Assembly (NCBI RefSeq): GCF_013423955.1
Contig: NZ_JACCKX010000001.1
Location: forward strand, 1,116,001 to 1,180,000
Source of the DNA: Ottowia beijingensis
Lineage (GTDB): Bacteria; Pseudomonadota; Gammaproteobacteria; Burkholderiales; Burkholderiaceae_C
Length of the DNA: 64,000 bases
Direction: 5' to 3'
Made by a program: the position numbers and the translations under genes. Below are positions 17,503 through 26,192 of this stretch, one piece after another. Below the pieces are notes generated by a model, which had not been told where the DNA came from, ran no database searches, and was given only the letters and a program-made list of their open reading frames with translations. Within the stretch, counting starts at the first letter, position 1; the number at the start of each line of letters is the position of its first letter.

Positions 17503-19056
17503 ATGACGGCCCGCCTGCAGCTCACCGGCATCACCAAGCGCTACCCCGGCTTGGTGGCCAACGACGGCGTGTCGCTGACGGTGCAGCCGGGCGAGATCCA
17601 CGCCGTGCTGGGCGAGAACGGCGCCGGCAAGAGCACGCTGATGAAGATCATCTACGGCGCCACCAAGCCCGACGCGGGCGAGGTGCGCTTCGACGGCCAG
17701 CCGGTGCACATCGCCAACCCGCAGCAGGCGCGCGCGCTGGGCATTGCCATGGTGTTCCAGCACTTCAGCCTGTTCGAGACACTCAGCGTGGCCGAGAACG
17801 TGTGGCTGGGATTGGACAAGTCGCTTAGCCTGGCCGAGGTCACGCGCCGCATCGAGCAGACCGCCGCCGCCTACGGCCTCGACACCGACCCCGCGCGCCC
17901 GGTGCACACCCTGGGCGTGGGCGAGATGCAGCGGGTGGAGATCATCCGCGCGCTGCTCACCCACCCGAAGCTGCTGATCCTGGACGAGCCGACCTCGGTA
18001 CTGACGCCGCAGGCGGTGGACAAGCTGTTCGTCACGCTGCGGCAGCTGGCGGCCGAGGGTTGCAGCATCCTCTACATCAGCCACAAGCTGCACGAGATTC
18101 GCGCGCTGTGCACCGCCTGCACGGTGATGCGCGCCGGCCGCGTGACGGGCGTGTGCGACCCGCGCGAGGAAAGCAACGCATCCTTGAGCCGCATGATGAT
18201 CGGCGCCGAGCCGCCCGCGCTGGCGCACCACGCCCGCGCGCCGGGCGCGGTGGTGCTGGCGGTGGACGGCCTGAGCCTGAAGCGCGAATCGCCCTTCGGC
18301 GTGGATCTGATCGACGTGTCGCTGCAGGTGCGCGCGGGCGAGGTGGTGGGCATTGCCGGCGTCTCGGGCAATGGCCAGCGCGAGCTGCTGTTTGCGCTGT
18401 CGGGCGAGGACCGGCGGGCGCCGACAGCTTCCATTTCAATAGCGAACCAGCCTGTGGGCCACCGCTCGCCCGGCCAGCGCCGCGCGCTGGGCTTGCACTT
18501 CGTGCCCGAGGAGCGCCTGGGCCGCGGCGCCGTGCCCGAGATGGGCCTGGCGCACAACCTGCTGCTGACGCGGCGCGAGGCCGTGGGCGCCTTCGGCTGG
18601 CTGCGCACCGGCGTGCTGCGCGATCAGGCGGCGGGCATCATCGATCGCTTCAAGGTCAAGGCCGCGGGCCCGCAGGCGCTGGCGCGCTCGCTGTCGGGCG
18701 GCAACCTGCAGAAGTTCATCATGGGGCGCGAGATCGACGCCAACCCCACGCTGCTGATCGTGTCGCAACCGACCTGGGGCGTGGACGTGGGCGCGTCGGC
18801 CCAGATCCGCGCCGAGATCCTGGCGCTGCGCGACGCCGGCTGCGCCGTGCTGGTGGTGAGCGAGGAGCTGGACGAGCTGTTCGAGCTGTGCGACCGCCTG
18901 CACGTGATGGCCAAGGGGCAGCTGTCGCCGGCCGTGGAGCGGCGCGATGCCACGGTGGAGCAGATCGGGGCGTGGATGAGCGGCTTGTGGCATGGCGATG
19001 TGCAGCAGCACCTGGCGGACATGGAGCGTGGCGGGGAGGTGGCGCATGCGCATTGA
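17503..19056 (+). CDS. Nucleoside/purine ABC transporter ATP-binding protein (two ABC domains)
   Basis: 517 aa, the double-ATPase layout of the BmpA/NupA-type nucleoside importers. Domain 1 has Walker A GENGAGKST, signature-like GVGEMQRVEIIRALL and Walker B LLILDEPTSVLTP. Domain 2 has a degenerate P-loop (GVSGNGQREL), the signature LSGGNLQKF and the Walker B-like LLIVSQPTWGVDVGA. It should power uptake of nucleosides or bases through the two permeases that follow. A short low-GC patch at 18425-18455 (CCATTTCAATAGCG) may be a fragment of the family A repeat read in frame. No frameshift is seen. Confidence 0.93.
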   Translation: MTARLQLTGITKRYPGLVANDGVSLTVQPGEIHAVLGENGAGKSTLMKIIYGATKPDAGEVRFDGQPVHIANPQQARALGIAMVFQHFSLFETLSVAENVWLGLDKSLSLAEVTRRIEQTAAAYGLDTDPARPVHTLGVGEMQRVEIIRALLTHPKLLILDEPTSVLTPQAVDKLFVTLRQLAAEGCSILYISHKLHEIRALCTACTVMRAGRVTGVCDPREESNASLSRMMIGAEPPALAHHARAPGAVVLAVDGLSLKRESPFGVDLIDVSLQVRAGEVVGIAGVSGNGQRELLFALSGEDRRAPTASISIANQPVGHRSPGQRRALGLHFVPEERLGRGAVPEMGLAHNLLLTRREAVGAFGWLRTGVLRDQAAGIIDRFKVKAAGPQALARSLSGGNLQKFIMGREIDANPTLLIVSQPTWGVDVGASAQIRAEILALRDAGCAVLVVSEELDELFELCDRLHVMAKGQLSPAVERRDATVEQIGAWMSGLWHGDVQQHLADMERGGEVAHAH

Positions 19057-19069
19057 AGCCACTCCCCAC

Positions 19070-19228
19070 CAGGCTTGCTCCCTCTCCCGCCTGCGGGAGA
19101 GGGCTGGGGTGAGGGCCCTCCCTCCCCCGCTGGGGAGGGCTGGGGTGGGGGCCAGCCACGCACCCCACTGGCACGCCGCCAGCCCTCACCCCTACCCTCT
19201 CCCCAGAGGGGCGAGGGAGCAACAGCCA
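19070..19228. repeat. GC-rich REP-like cluster between transporter ATPase and permease
   Basis: Modules CTCCCTCTCCCGCCTGCGGG / AGAGGGCTGGGGTGAGGG, then CTCCCCCGCTGGGGAGGGC, then CCCTACCCTCTCCCCAGAGG. They are the same module types as in xdhB. The cluster occupies nearly all of the space between the two transporter genes. Confidence 0.85.
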
Positions 19229-19239
19229 AGGAGCAAGCC

Positions 19240-20300
19240 ATGCTGCGCCTTGAGCCCCGCCCCGCCCCTCGCGCGCGTGGACCTGGGCCTCTTCGCTGCT
19301 GGCACTGGCGATCACGGTGGTGATCGGCGTGGCCCTGTTCAGCGTGATGGGCAAGGACCCGGTGCGCGGGCTGCAGGTCTTTTTCTGGGAGCCGATCAAG
19401 TCCGCCTACGCGCTGGGCGAGCTGGGCGTGAAGGCCACGCCGCTGCTGCTGATCGCCCTCGGCCTGGCCGTGTGCTTCCGCTCCAACGTGTGGAACATCG
19501 GCGCCGAGGGGCAGTTCGTCATCGGCGCCATCGCGGCCGGCGGCGTGGCGCTGCTGGCGGGCAAGGAGACGGGGCGCTGGATCGTGCTGGCCGTACTGCT
19601 GGCCGGCGTGCTGGGCGGCATGGCGTGGGCGGGCATCACGGCCTTCTTGCGCGACCGCTTCAACGCGGGCGAAATCCTGGTCAGCCTGATGCTGGTGTAC
19701 GTGGCCATCCAGGTGCTGGGCTACCTGGTCTACGGGCCGTGGAAGGACCCGGCGGGCTACAACTTTCCGCAGACGCGCACCTTCGACGCCGTGACGCGCA
19801 TCCCGCGGCTGATGGCCGGCTCGCGCGTGAATATCGGTGCGCTGATCGCGCTGGCCGGCGCGGCGCTGCTGTGGGTGTACTTGTTCCGCACGCGCAGCGG
19901 CTTCGCGCAGCAGGTGGGCGGGCTGGCGCCAGCGGCGGCGCGCTATGCGGGCTTCTCGTCGCGCCGCGCGCTGTGGACGGCGCTGCTGATCTCGGGCGGC
20001 ACGGCCGGACTGGCCGGCGCGCTGGAGGTGGCGGGGCCAATCGGGCAACTGACGCCCTACGTGCCGGCGGGCTACGGCTTCGCCGCCATCATCGTCGCCT
20101 TCGTCGGGCGGCTGCACCCGCTGGGCATGGTGCTGGCGGCGATCTTGATGAGCATGTTCTACATCGGCGGCGAGCTGGCGCAGTCGCGCCTGGGGCTGCC
20201 GAAGTCGTTGACGGGGGTATTCCAGGGCCTGCTGCTGTTCACGCTGCTGGCGTGTGACACGCTGGTGAATTACCGGGTGCGCTGGGGGAAAGGCAATTGA
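19240..20300 (+). CDS. Nucleoside ABC transporter permease 1 (one frameshift)
   Basis: About 353 aa after repair. ATG 19240 has the ribosome site AAGGAG seven bases upstream. The N-terminus reads through only if a CCCC run (19265-19268, or 19255-19258) has a fifth C, giving RAWTWASSLLALAITVVIGV. The protein has eight or more hydrophobic segments and the permease motifs NVWNIGAEGQFVIGAI and RDRFNAGEILVSLMLVY of the BPD_transp_2 (branched-chain/nucleoside) family. It pairs with permease 2 to form the channel. Confidence 0.9.
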
Positions 20301-20327
20301 TGGTCATGGCGCTGTGCTCCAGGTGTT

Positions 20328-20456
20328 CACCCCTCTCCCGCGTGCGGGAGAGGGCGGGGGTGAAGGTGGACAGCGTCTGAACAAAAGCCGTGCCGCCTGG
20401 TGCGCCGACGGCCCTCACCCCAACCCTCTCCCGCAGGCGGGAGAGGGCGCAAGACC
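20328..20456. repeat. GC-rich REP-like modules between permease genes
   Basis: Two hairpin modules: CCCTCTCCCGCGTGCGGGAG and CCCTCTCCCGCAGGCGGGAG, with the flanks GGGGGTGAAGG and CCCTCACCCCAACC. Same family as at 13985-14297 and 19070-19228. Confidence 0.85.
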
Positions 20457-20471
20457 GGGGAGGCGCTGCTG

Positions 20472-21437
20472 ATGGACCAATACGCCCTGCTCTTCGCCGC
20501 CACGCTGAACGCCGGCACGGTGCTGGCCATTGCCGCGCTGGGCCTGCTGATCAACGAGAAGGCGGGCATCGTCAACCTGGGGGCCGAGGGGATGATGCTG
20601 TGCGCCGCCATCGCCGGCTTCGCCGCCGTGGTGCACACGGGCAATGACTGGGCGGGCTTTGCCGCCGGCATGGCGGCGGGGGCACTGCTGGCGGCCGTCT
20701 TCGGCTGGCTGGTGATCTGGCTGAACACCAACCAATACGCCACCGGGCTGGCGCTGAGCCTGTTCGGCGTCGGCTTTTCGGCCTTCGTGGGCATCGGCTA
20801 CGTGCAGGCCAAGCTGCCCGAGCGGCCGCAGTTCAACTGGCTGGGGCTGGGCGACGTGCCGCTGATCGGGCCGGCGCTGCTGCGCCACCACCCGCTGGTG
20901 TACGGCGCCATGCTGATCGCCGCCGGGCTGATCTGGTTCCTGTACCGCACGCGCGGCGGGCTGGTGCTGCGCTCGGTGGGCGAATCGCCGCAGTCGGCGC
21001 ACGCGCTGGGCTACCACGTGCGCGGCATCCGGCTGGCGGCGGTGGTGGCGGGCGGCGCGCTGTGCGGGCTGGCGGGGGCGTACATCTCGGTCATCTACAC
21101 GCCGCTGTGGGTGGAGGGCATGGTGGCCGGCAAGGGCTGGATCGCGCTGGCGCTGACCACCTTCGCCACCTGGCGGCCGGCGCGCATCCTGCTGGGGGCG
21201 TACCTGTTCGGCGGCGTGACGATGCTGCAGTTCCACCTGCAGGGCCAGGGCGTGCAGGTGCCCAGCCAGGTGCTGACGATGATGCCCTACCTGGCCACCA
21301 TCGTGGTGCTGGCGCTGATCTCGCGCAACCCGACGTGGATCCGCGTCAACATGCCGGCCTCGCTGGGCAAGCCGTTCCACCCGGGGCGTGAGGCCGGCGC
21401 GGTGCCGGCACATTGCAGCTTTTCCTCTGATAGGTGA
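20472..21437 (+). CDS. Nucleoside ABC transporter permease 2
   Basis: 321 aa, intact. BPD_transp_2 family membrane protein with the motifs INEKAGIVNLGAEGMMLCA, RSVGESPQSAHALGY and VEGMVAGKGWIALALTTFA, the latter typical of the second permease of BMP-type systems. ATG 20472 starts MDQYALLFAATLNAGTVLA. The last 15 or so residues after FHPGRE are encoded partly by the edge of a repeat (from 21432), which also supplies the stop codon. Confidence 0.92.
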   Translation: MDQYALLFAATLNAGTVLAIAALGLLINEKAGIVNLGAEGMMLCAAIAGFAAVVHTGNDWAGFAAGMAAGALLAAVFGWLVIWLNTNQYATGLALSLFGVGFSAFVGIGYVQAKLPERPQFNWLGLGDVPLIGPALLRHHPLVYGAMLIAAGLIWFLYRTRGGLVLRSVGESPQSAHALGYHVRGIRLAAVVAGGALCGLAGAYISVIYTPLWVEGMVAGKGWIALALTTFATWRPARILLGAYLFGGVTMLQFHLQGQGVQVPSQVLTMMPYLATIVVLALISRNPTWIRVNMPASLGKPFHPGREAGAVPAHCSFSSDR

Positions 21438-21495
21438 GTATATGCCTCTGGCGCTTTATTGATGGGCGCTGACGGGGTGGTATGCAGGGAGTATC
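21432..21495. repeat. GGGAGTAT-flanked hairpin element, family B, copy 1
   Basis: GTGAGTATATG, then TGGCGCTTTATTGATGGGCG, then GGTATGCAGGGAGTATCTG. The central GCGC...GGGCGCT hairpin is framed by two same-direction GAGTAT boxes about 50 bp apart. Two other copies lie at 24922-24986 and 34671-34738. Confidence 0.6.
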
Positions 21496-21542
21496 TGCCC
21501 CAGCTGCGCCTCGGGGGCGCCCTCAGGCCACAGCCTTGCGGC

Positions 21543-22467
21543 TCACTGCTCCGGCACGCGGCATTCGGCGGCGGTGGCCAGCACGTACAGCATGGCTTCC
21601 ACCGGGTGGATGGTCATGCCGCGCCGCTCGGCGCGCTGGCGCAGGTCGACGTGCGGCCGCTGCGGAATGATCTGCAGTTGCGTGCTCAGCACGCGGCTCT
21701 TCAGCACCATGCCGAACACCGAGGCCGGCGTGTTGCTGGCCACCCAGCCCTCGGCCGGGTGAAGGATGGCGCCGTTGAGCATGGTCACCATGACCTCGAA
21801 CGGCTGCCCCGCGCGCAGGCGCTGCGCCACGTCGCGCAGGATGGGGTGGCTGGAGGGGTGCGGTGAGCTGACCAGCACGGCCTCGAACTCGTCCAGCGTC
21901 AGGGCGCCGTCGCTGATCTGCACGCTCTGGGCCGGCGGGGCGCTGGGCGCGGGTGCAGGCGGCGGCACGCTGACGCTCGGGGCGGCCACGGGTGCAGGTG
22001 CAGGTGCAGGTGCAGGTGCAGGTGCAGGTGCAGGTGGCGGTGGTGGTGGCGGTGGCGGTGGCAAGGGGCGGGTGCTTCGACCGGCGCGGGTTCCGCCCCG
22101 GCGACGCTGCCTGCAGCGTCGTCGGCAGCGCCTCGCGCACGTCGGCGGCATGAAACGGCCGCCGCACCACCGCCCAGCCCTGGCGCGCCCAATCGGCCGC
22201 CTGCTGTTCGGCCTGCTGCCGCAGATCATCGCGTTGCGACACGATGGGCGTCACGATGACGGCGGGCCGCCTGCCGACCAGGGCCGCCCAGTCGGCGCCC
22301 TGCTCGGCCTGCCAGCCCTCACTGTCCAGGATGACCAGCTAGGCCTCGGGCCAGGGCGCCTGGGCCGCCGGTGCGGCATCGCACGACCAGCCCGGATGGT
22401 CCTTGCGCACCATCAGGCTGATCGCGAACGCATCGCGGGACGGGAAGCCAACCAGTACCAGTTTCAT
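21543..22467 (-). CDS. Unknown protein, paralogue A (internal stop and two frameshifts)
   Basis: About 308 codons after frame repair. N-terminal part: MKLVLVGFPSRDAFAISLMV, then a receiver-like alternation of strands and helices; then a (PP)n(AP)n linker; then a conserved C-terminal domain (LTLDEFEAVL ... VMVTMLNGAILHPAEGWVAS ... ERRGMTIHPVEAMLYVLA). One in-frame TAG stands at 22339-22341 where the paralogue has GDLYVVD. Breaks at 22065-22068 and 22096-22099 are single missing bases in runs of four. The TAG is a substitution-type lesion, unlike the other defects, so this copy may be a real pseudogene. No family recognised. Confidence 0.5.
21991..22062. repeat. Hexamer microsatellite GGTGCA/GGTGGC (12 units)
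   Basis: Seven perfect GGTGCA units followed by five GGTGGN units. On the coding (minus) strand they encode the poly-Pro then Ala-Pro linker of paralogue A. Six-base units keep frame when the copy number changes, so linker length could vary between strains. Confidence 0.9.
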
Positions 22468-22555
22468 ACCGGAGGCAAAGTCTAAGCGACCAGGCCGCCG
22501 GCATCCCGTGCGGCAGCGCCGGCCGTGGCGGGTGCGCGACGTGGCCGAGCGCCGT

Positions 22556-23391
22556 TCAGTGCGGCAGCCGGCACTCGCCCATCTGGGCCAGCGCGAACAG
22601 CATGTCGTCGAGCGGGTGAACCGTCATGCCGCGTTGCTCGGCCCGCGCGCGGGCGTCGACGGTGGGTGCCAGGGCCGTGATCCGCACGTGCTCTCCCAGC
22701 GCCCGGCTGCGGCACACCATGCGCATGACGGACAGCGGCGTGTTGCTGGCCACCCAGGCCTGCGCGGGGTTGAAGATGATGCCGTTGATCAGCGTCACGC
22801 CCATCTCGAACGCCCCGGGCTGCGCCAGGCGGTCGCCCAGCTGGCGCAGGAAATGGCGGCAGGCCTCGTTCGGCGAGCTGTCCACGCAGGCGCGGAAGGC
22901 CTCGATCGACAGGGCCCCTCGCCCAGCGTGGGCGGCGGTGTGGCCTGCGCCACGCGCATCGGCTCGGCGGTCGAAAAGCCGAAGGCCGAGGTGCTGAAGA
23001 ACACCTCGGCGGGCGCGGGCGCCACGTCAGCAGGCGCCGCCGTGGGCCGTGCGCGCGCGGTCCAGGCCTCTTCCAGCGCGCTGCGCATCGACTGCGCGCC
23101 ATACGGCCGGGGCAGCACCACCCACGGTGCACCGTGCGCGGCCACCTGCGCCGGCACGTTGCCGACCAGCACGGCCGGCCGCTCGCCCACCAGCGCCGCC
23201 AGTTCGGCCCCGGCCTGCGCCCGCCCGTGGCGCGCCAGCCAGGCGTCCATGTCCACCACATACAGGTCGCCCGCCGGCACCGGGTGCGCCAGGTCTGCCG
23301 CGTCGCACTGCCAGCCCTCCAGCACCTTGCCGACGAACAGGGTCAGTGCGAAGGCATCACGCTCGGGAAGGGCGACGAGGACGGCTTTCAT
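22556..23391 (-). CDS. Unknown protein, paralogue B (one frameshift)
   Basis: About 278 aa after repair at the CCCC run 22915-22918 (one more base gives LGEGALSIEAFRACVDSSP). It has the same architecture as paralogue A: MKAVLVALPERDAFALTLFV, GDLYVVDMDAWL, ERPAVLVGNVPAQ, WVVLPRPYGAQSMRSALEEA, a short linker, then the shared domain (FEMGVTLINGIIFNPAQAWV ... AEQRGMTVHPLDDMLFALA). The N-terminal part resembles a degenerate response-regulator receiver by strand/helix pattern only; no phospho-acceptor set is clear. The C-terminal domain (about 100 residues) is not one I recognise. The start is divergent from the BMP lipoprotein gene, 195 bp away. Confidence 0.55.
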
Positions 23392-23586
23392 GATCGAGTC
23401 ACAATTAAATAATTGGTTTGCATTATTCAAACTCTCCCTTTACAAAACCTGTCGCACGGGTCCGCGCGATTGATCTGGATCAAACAGTTTCCGGCTCACC
23501 CCACGAAGAGGGGCTGCCAGGCCGCCGCCGGCCCTCCCGCATAATCCGCGGTTTCAACTGCCGCCCTCGTAGCCGAAGGAACCACC

Positions 23587-24747
23587 ATGACCGATCACCA
23601 CAAGCGTTCGCTGTTGAAACTCGCCGCCCTGGCGGCCGCTGCCAGCGCCCTGGTGGCCTGCGGCAAGAAGGACGAGCCGGCACCCACCCCGGCCCCGGCG
23701 CCCGCCCCGGCGGCCGAGGCACCGGCGCCGGCCAAGGCCGACCCGCTGAAGATCGCCTTCGCCTACGTCGGCCCGGTGGGCGACGGCGGCTGGACCTTCG
23801 CGCACGACAACGCGCGCAAGGCGCTGGAGAAGGAGTTCGGCGATCGCATCGTCACCAGCTACGTCGAGAGCGTGCCCGAGAGCGCCGATGCCGAGCGCGT
23901 GATCCGCGACATGGCGGGCCAGGGCAACAAGCTGATCTTCGGCACCACCTTCGGCTACATGGAGCCGATGCTGAAAGTGGCCGCCGACCACCCTGACGTG
24001 AAGTTCGAGCACGCCACCGGCTACAAGACGGCCGAGAACATGCGCACCTACGACAGCCGCACCTACGAGGGCGCCTACATGGCGGGCGTGATCGCCGGCA
24101 AGATGACGCAGAGCAACACGCTGGGCGTGGTGGCGTCGATCCCGATCCCCGAGGTGGTGCGCAACATCAACAGCTTCACGCTGGGCGCGCAAAGCACCAA
24201 CCCCAAGATCACCACCAAGGTGGTGTGGGTGAACGAGTGGTTCAACCCGCCCAAGGAGACCGAGGCCGCCACCGCGCTGATCAACGGCGGCGCCGACATC
24301 CTGTTCCAGAACACCGACTCGTCGGCCGTGCTGCAGACCGCCGAGAAGATGGGCAAGCGCGGCTTCGGCTGGGACAGCGACATGACCGCCTACGGCCCCA
24401 AGGCGCACCTGGGCTCGGCCATCATCGACTGGGCCCCGTACTACATCAAGGCCGTGGGCGAGGCGCTGGACGGCAAGTGGGCCACCGGCCAGACCTGGTG
24501 GGGCGTGAAGGAAGGCGCGATCGACCTCGTCTCGCTGGCCGCCGACGTGCCTGAAGATGCCAAGGCCAAGCTGGAGGAAGTGCGCAGCGGCCTGAAGGCC
24601 GGCACGTACAACATCTGGAAGGGCCCGATCAGCGACAACACCGGCAAGGAAGTGCTGGCCGAAGGCACCGTGGCCGACGACAAGTTTCTGGGTGGCATCA
24701 ACTGGTACGTGAAGGGCGTGGAGGGCAAGGTGCCCGGAAAGAACTGA
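23587..24747 (+). CDS. BMP-family lipoprotein, substrate-binding protein of the purine/nucleoside ABC transporter
   Basis: 386 aa, intact. A lipoprotein signal (LLKLAALAAAASALVACGKK) places the lipobox cysteine at about residue 25. A Pro/Ala-rich tether (PAPTPAPAPAPAAEAPAP) follows, then the Bmp domain (IAFAYVGPVGDGGWTFAHD, FGTTFGYMEPMLKVA, VVWVNEWFNPPKETEAA, SDMTAYGPKAHLGS). BMP proteins bind nucleosides or purines outside the inner membrane and deliver them to the permeases encoded at 19240-21437. The gene lies between the unknown paralogues and the Rieske gene and has its own upstream region. Confidence 0.93.
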   Translation: MTDHHKRSLLKLAALAAAASALVACGKKDEPAPTPAPAPAPAAEAPAPAKADPLKIAFAYVGPVGDGGWTFAHDNARKALEKEFGDRIVTSYVESVPESADAERVIRDMAGQGNKLIFGTTFGYMEPMLKVAADHPDVKFEHATGYKTAENMRTYDSRTYEGAYMAGVIAGKMTQSNTLGVVASIPIPEVVRNINSFTLGAQSTNPKITTKVVWVNEWFNPPKETEAATALINGGADILFQNTDSSAVLQTAEKMGKRGFGWDSDMTAYGPKAHLGSAIIDWAPYYIKAVGEALDGKWATGQTWWGVKEGAIDLVSLAADVPEDAKAKLEEVRSGLKAGTYNIWKGPISDNTGKEVLAEGTVADDKFLGGINWYVKGVEGKVPGKN

Positions 24748-24750
24748 GGC

Positions 24751-24880
24751 GAATCCCCTGAGCGGCTGACGCCGCTTCCCCTCTCTCGCTGCGCTGCGCT
24801 TCGCGGGAAGGGGGACAACGCCAGCGGGCGGGCCACGCCCTTCCGCGGCGTTCGCCCGCATGGCCTGCTCCGCGGCCGCC
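24751..24880. repeat. GC-rich repeat, family C, copy 1
   Basis: Starts right after the BMP stop codon: CCTGAGCGGCTGACGCCGC, TCTCTCGCTGCGC, GCGGGAAGGGGGACAACG, CGCGGCGTTCGCC, GCATGGCCTGCTCCGC. The same blocks occur in inverted order after argJ (60755-60872), so it is a dispersed element placed at gene ends. Confidence 0.7.
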
Positions 24881-24921
24881 TCAATGTGGGTAGCGGCGCC
24901 TTGGCAACGCTGAAGCGACAA

Positions 24922-24986
24922 GTGGGAGTATGTGGCGCCAGCGCCCGTCTGACGAGCGCTGTCGGCCGGCATATTGGGGAGTATAT
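24922..24986. repeat. GGGAGTAT-flanked hairpin element, family B, copy 2
   Basis: GTGGGAGTATGTGGC, then GCCAGCGCCCGTCTGACGAG, then CGCTG, then CATATTGGGGAGTATATGG. Two GGGAGTAT boxes frame a GCGC hairpin, 40 bp upstream of the Rieske oxygenase start. Confidence 0.6.
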
Positions 24987-25028
24987 GGATCGACGCGCTG
25001 TCAACCTTCTTGCCTGCACCCTTTCACC

Positions 25029-26026
25029 ATGATCGAACGCACCCTCTGGCATCCCGTCGCACTCGCCCACGCCGTGGGCGCGCAGCCCGTGGCCGCGGTG
25101 CTGCTCGGCGAAGAGCTGGTGCTGTGGCGCGACGGCGAAGGCGCCGCGCACGCCTGGGCCGACCAGTGCCCGCACCGGGGCGCGCGCTTCTCGCTGGGCC
25201 GCGTGACCGATGGGCAGCTGGAATGCCCCTACCACGGCTGGCGCTTTCAGGCCGGCGGGCAGTGCACGCACATCCCGGCCGTGCCCGGCTTCACGCCCGG
25301 CGCGCGCCACTGCGCCCGCACCTTCGACACGCGCGAGGCCCACGGCATGCTGTGGGTGCGCCTGGCCGCGCCCGAGGGCCGGCGCTGCCAATCCACGACC
25401 TGCCCGCCTTCGCCGCCGAGGCCGAGCCGCGCCTGCGCAAGACCACCAGCGGCCCCTACCTGGTGCAGGCCAGCGCGCCGCGCATCATCGAGAACTTCCT
25501 CGACATGGCGCACTTCGGCTACGTGCACGAAGGCTGGCTGGGCAGCCGCGAGCGGCCCGAAATCCCGCCGTATGAAGTCACCCCCACGCTGCACGGCGTG
25601 AAGGCCACCGGCTGCCGCGCCTGGCAGCCGCGCTCGTCGATCCATGCCGAAAGCGGCGCGCAGGTGGAATACACCTACGAAGTCACCGCGCCCTACGCGG
25701 CGGTGCTGACCAAGCAGCCCGAGCCGGGCAGCACGGCCATCGACGGGCTGTGGGAATCCATCGCCATGTTCGTCTGCCCCGTGACCGAGGAAACCAGCGT
25801 GGCCTGGACGCGCATGGCGATGAACGACTTCGATTCGCCCGACGCGCGGCTCATCGCGTTCCAGGACACCATCTTCGGGCAGGACCAGCCCATCCTCGAA
25901 TCGCAACGCCCCAAGCGCCTGCCGCTGGCGCCCGACGCCGAGGCGCATTCCGCCGCCGACCGCCTGTCGGCCGCCTACCGGCGCTATCTGAAGCAGAGCG
26001 GCATCGGCTTCGGCGTGACCGCCTGA
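25029..26026 (+). CDS. Rieske [2Fe-2S] aromatic-ring-hydroxylating oxygenase, alpha subunit type (one frameshift)
   Basis: About 332 aa after repair at GGGCC 25376-25380 (one more base gives EGPALPIHDLPAF). The Rieske domain shows CPHRGARFSLG and CPYHGWRF (CxH...CxxH). The mononuclear iron domain shows ENFLDMAHFGYVHEGWLG with two His and a preceding Asp. The size and layout fit VanA/HpxD-type oxygenases. Klebsiella HpxD hydroxylates hypoxanthine; since this gene sits among xdhAB, purine deaminases and a purine transporter, a purine-ring substrate is an attractive inference but not shown. No reductase partner gene lies nearby. It could instead act on an aromatic acid. Confidence 0.85.
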
Positions 26027-26065
26027 CACGGGCGCCGGGCGCCTGGTAACACTACCAATGGGGGC

Positions 26066-26086
26066 GTTACCGATGGTATCGGTAAC
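26066..26086. promoter_or_regulatory. Perfect 9-bp-arm palindrome, candidate operator upstream of the DUF1521 gene
   Basis: Arms GTTACCGAT and ATCGGTAAC around GGT, lying 107 bp upstream of the DUF1521 start. A half-site GGTAAC stands at 26045-26050. Downstream, two near-identical boxes CCCGTTGSCAACA (26098-26110 and 26159-26171) are themselves nearly palindromic. The spacing and symmetry suggest repressor binding; the regulator is not identified. Confidence 0.55.
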
Positions 26087-26192
26087 AGCTTGTCGCGCCC
26101 GTTGGCAACAGGTCTACTGCGGGCCAAGCCGCTGACGAACCCACGCACACGTCGGCGGCCCGTTGCCAACAAACTCCCGGAGGACCACCATC

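Noticed and set aside
18425-18455. A family A copy inside the transporter ATPase gene
   Set aside because: Only about 15 bases resemble the element and no hairpin is present; too weak to list as a repeat.
21991-22062. Possible CRISPR or minisatellite array
   Set aside because: Six-base tandem units without spacers, within a coding linker; no cas genes in the window.
22339-22341. Amber codon in paralogue A as recoded (pyrrolysine-like) residue
   Set aside because: No support for recoding in this lineage; the aligned residue in the paralogue is ordinary, so a nonsense mutation or base error is likelier.
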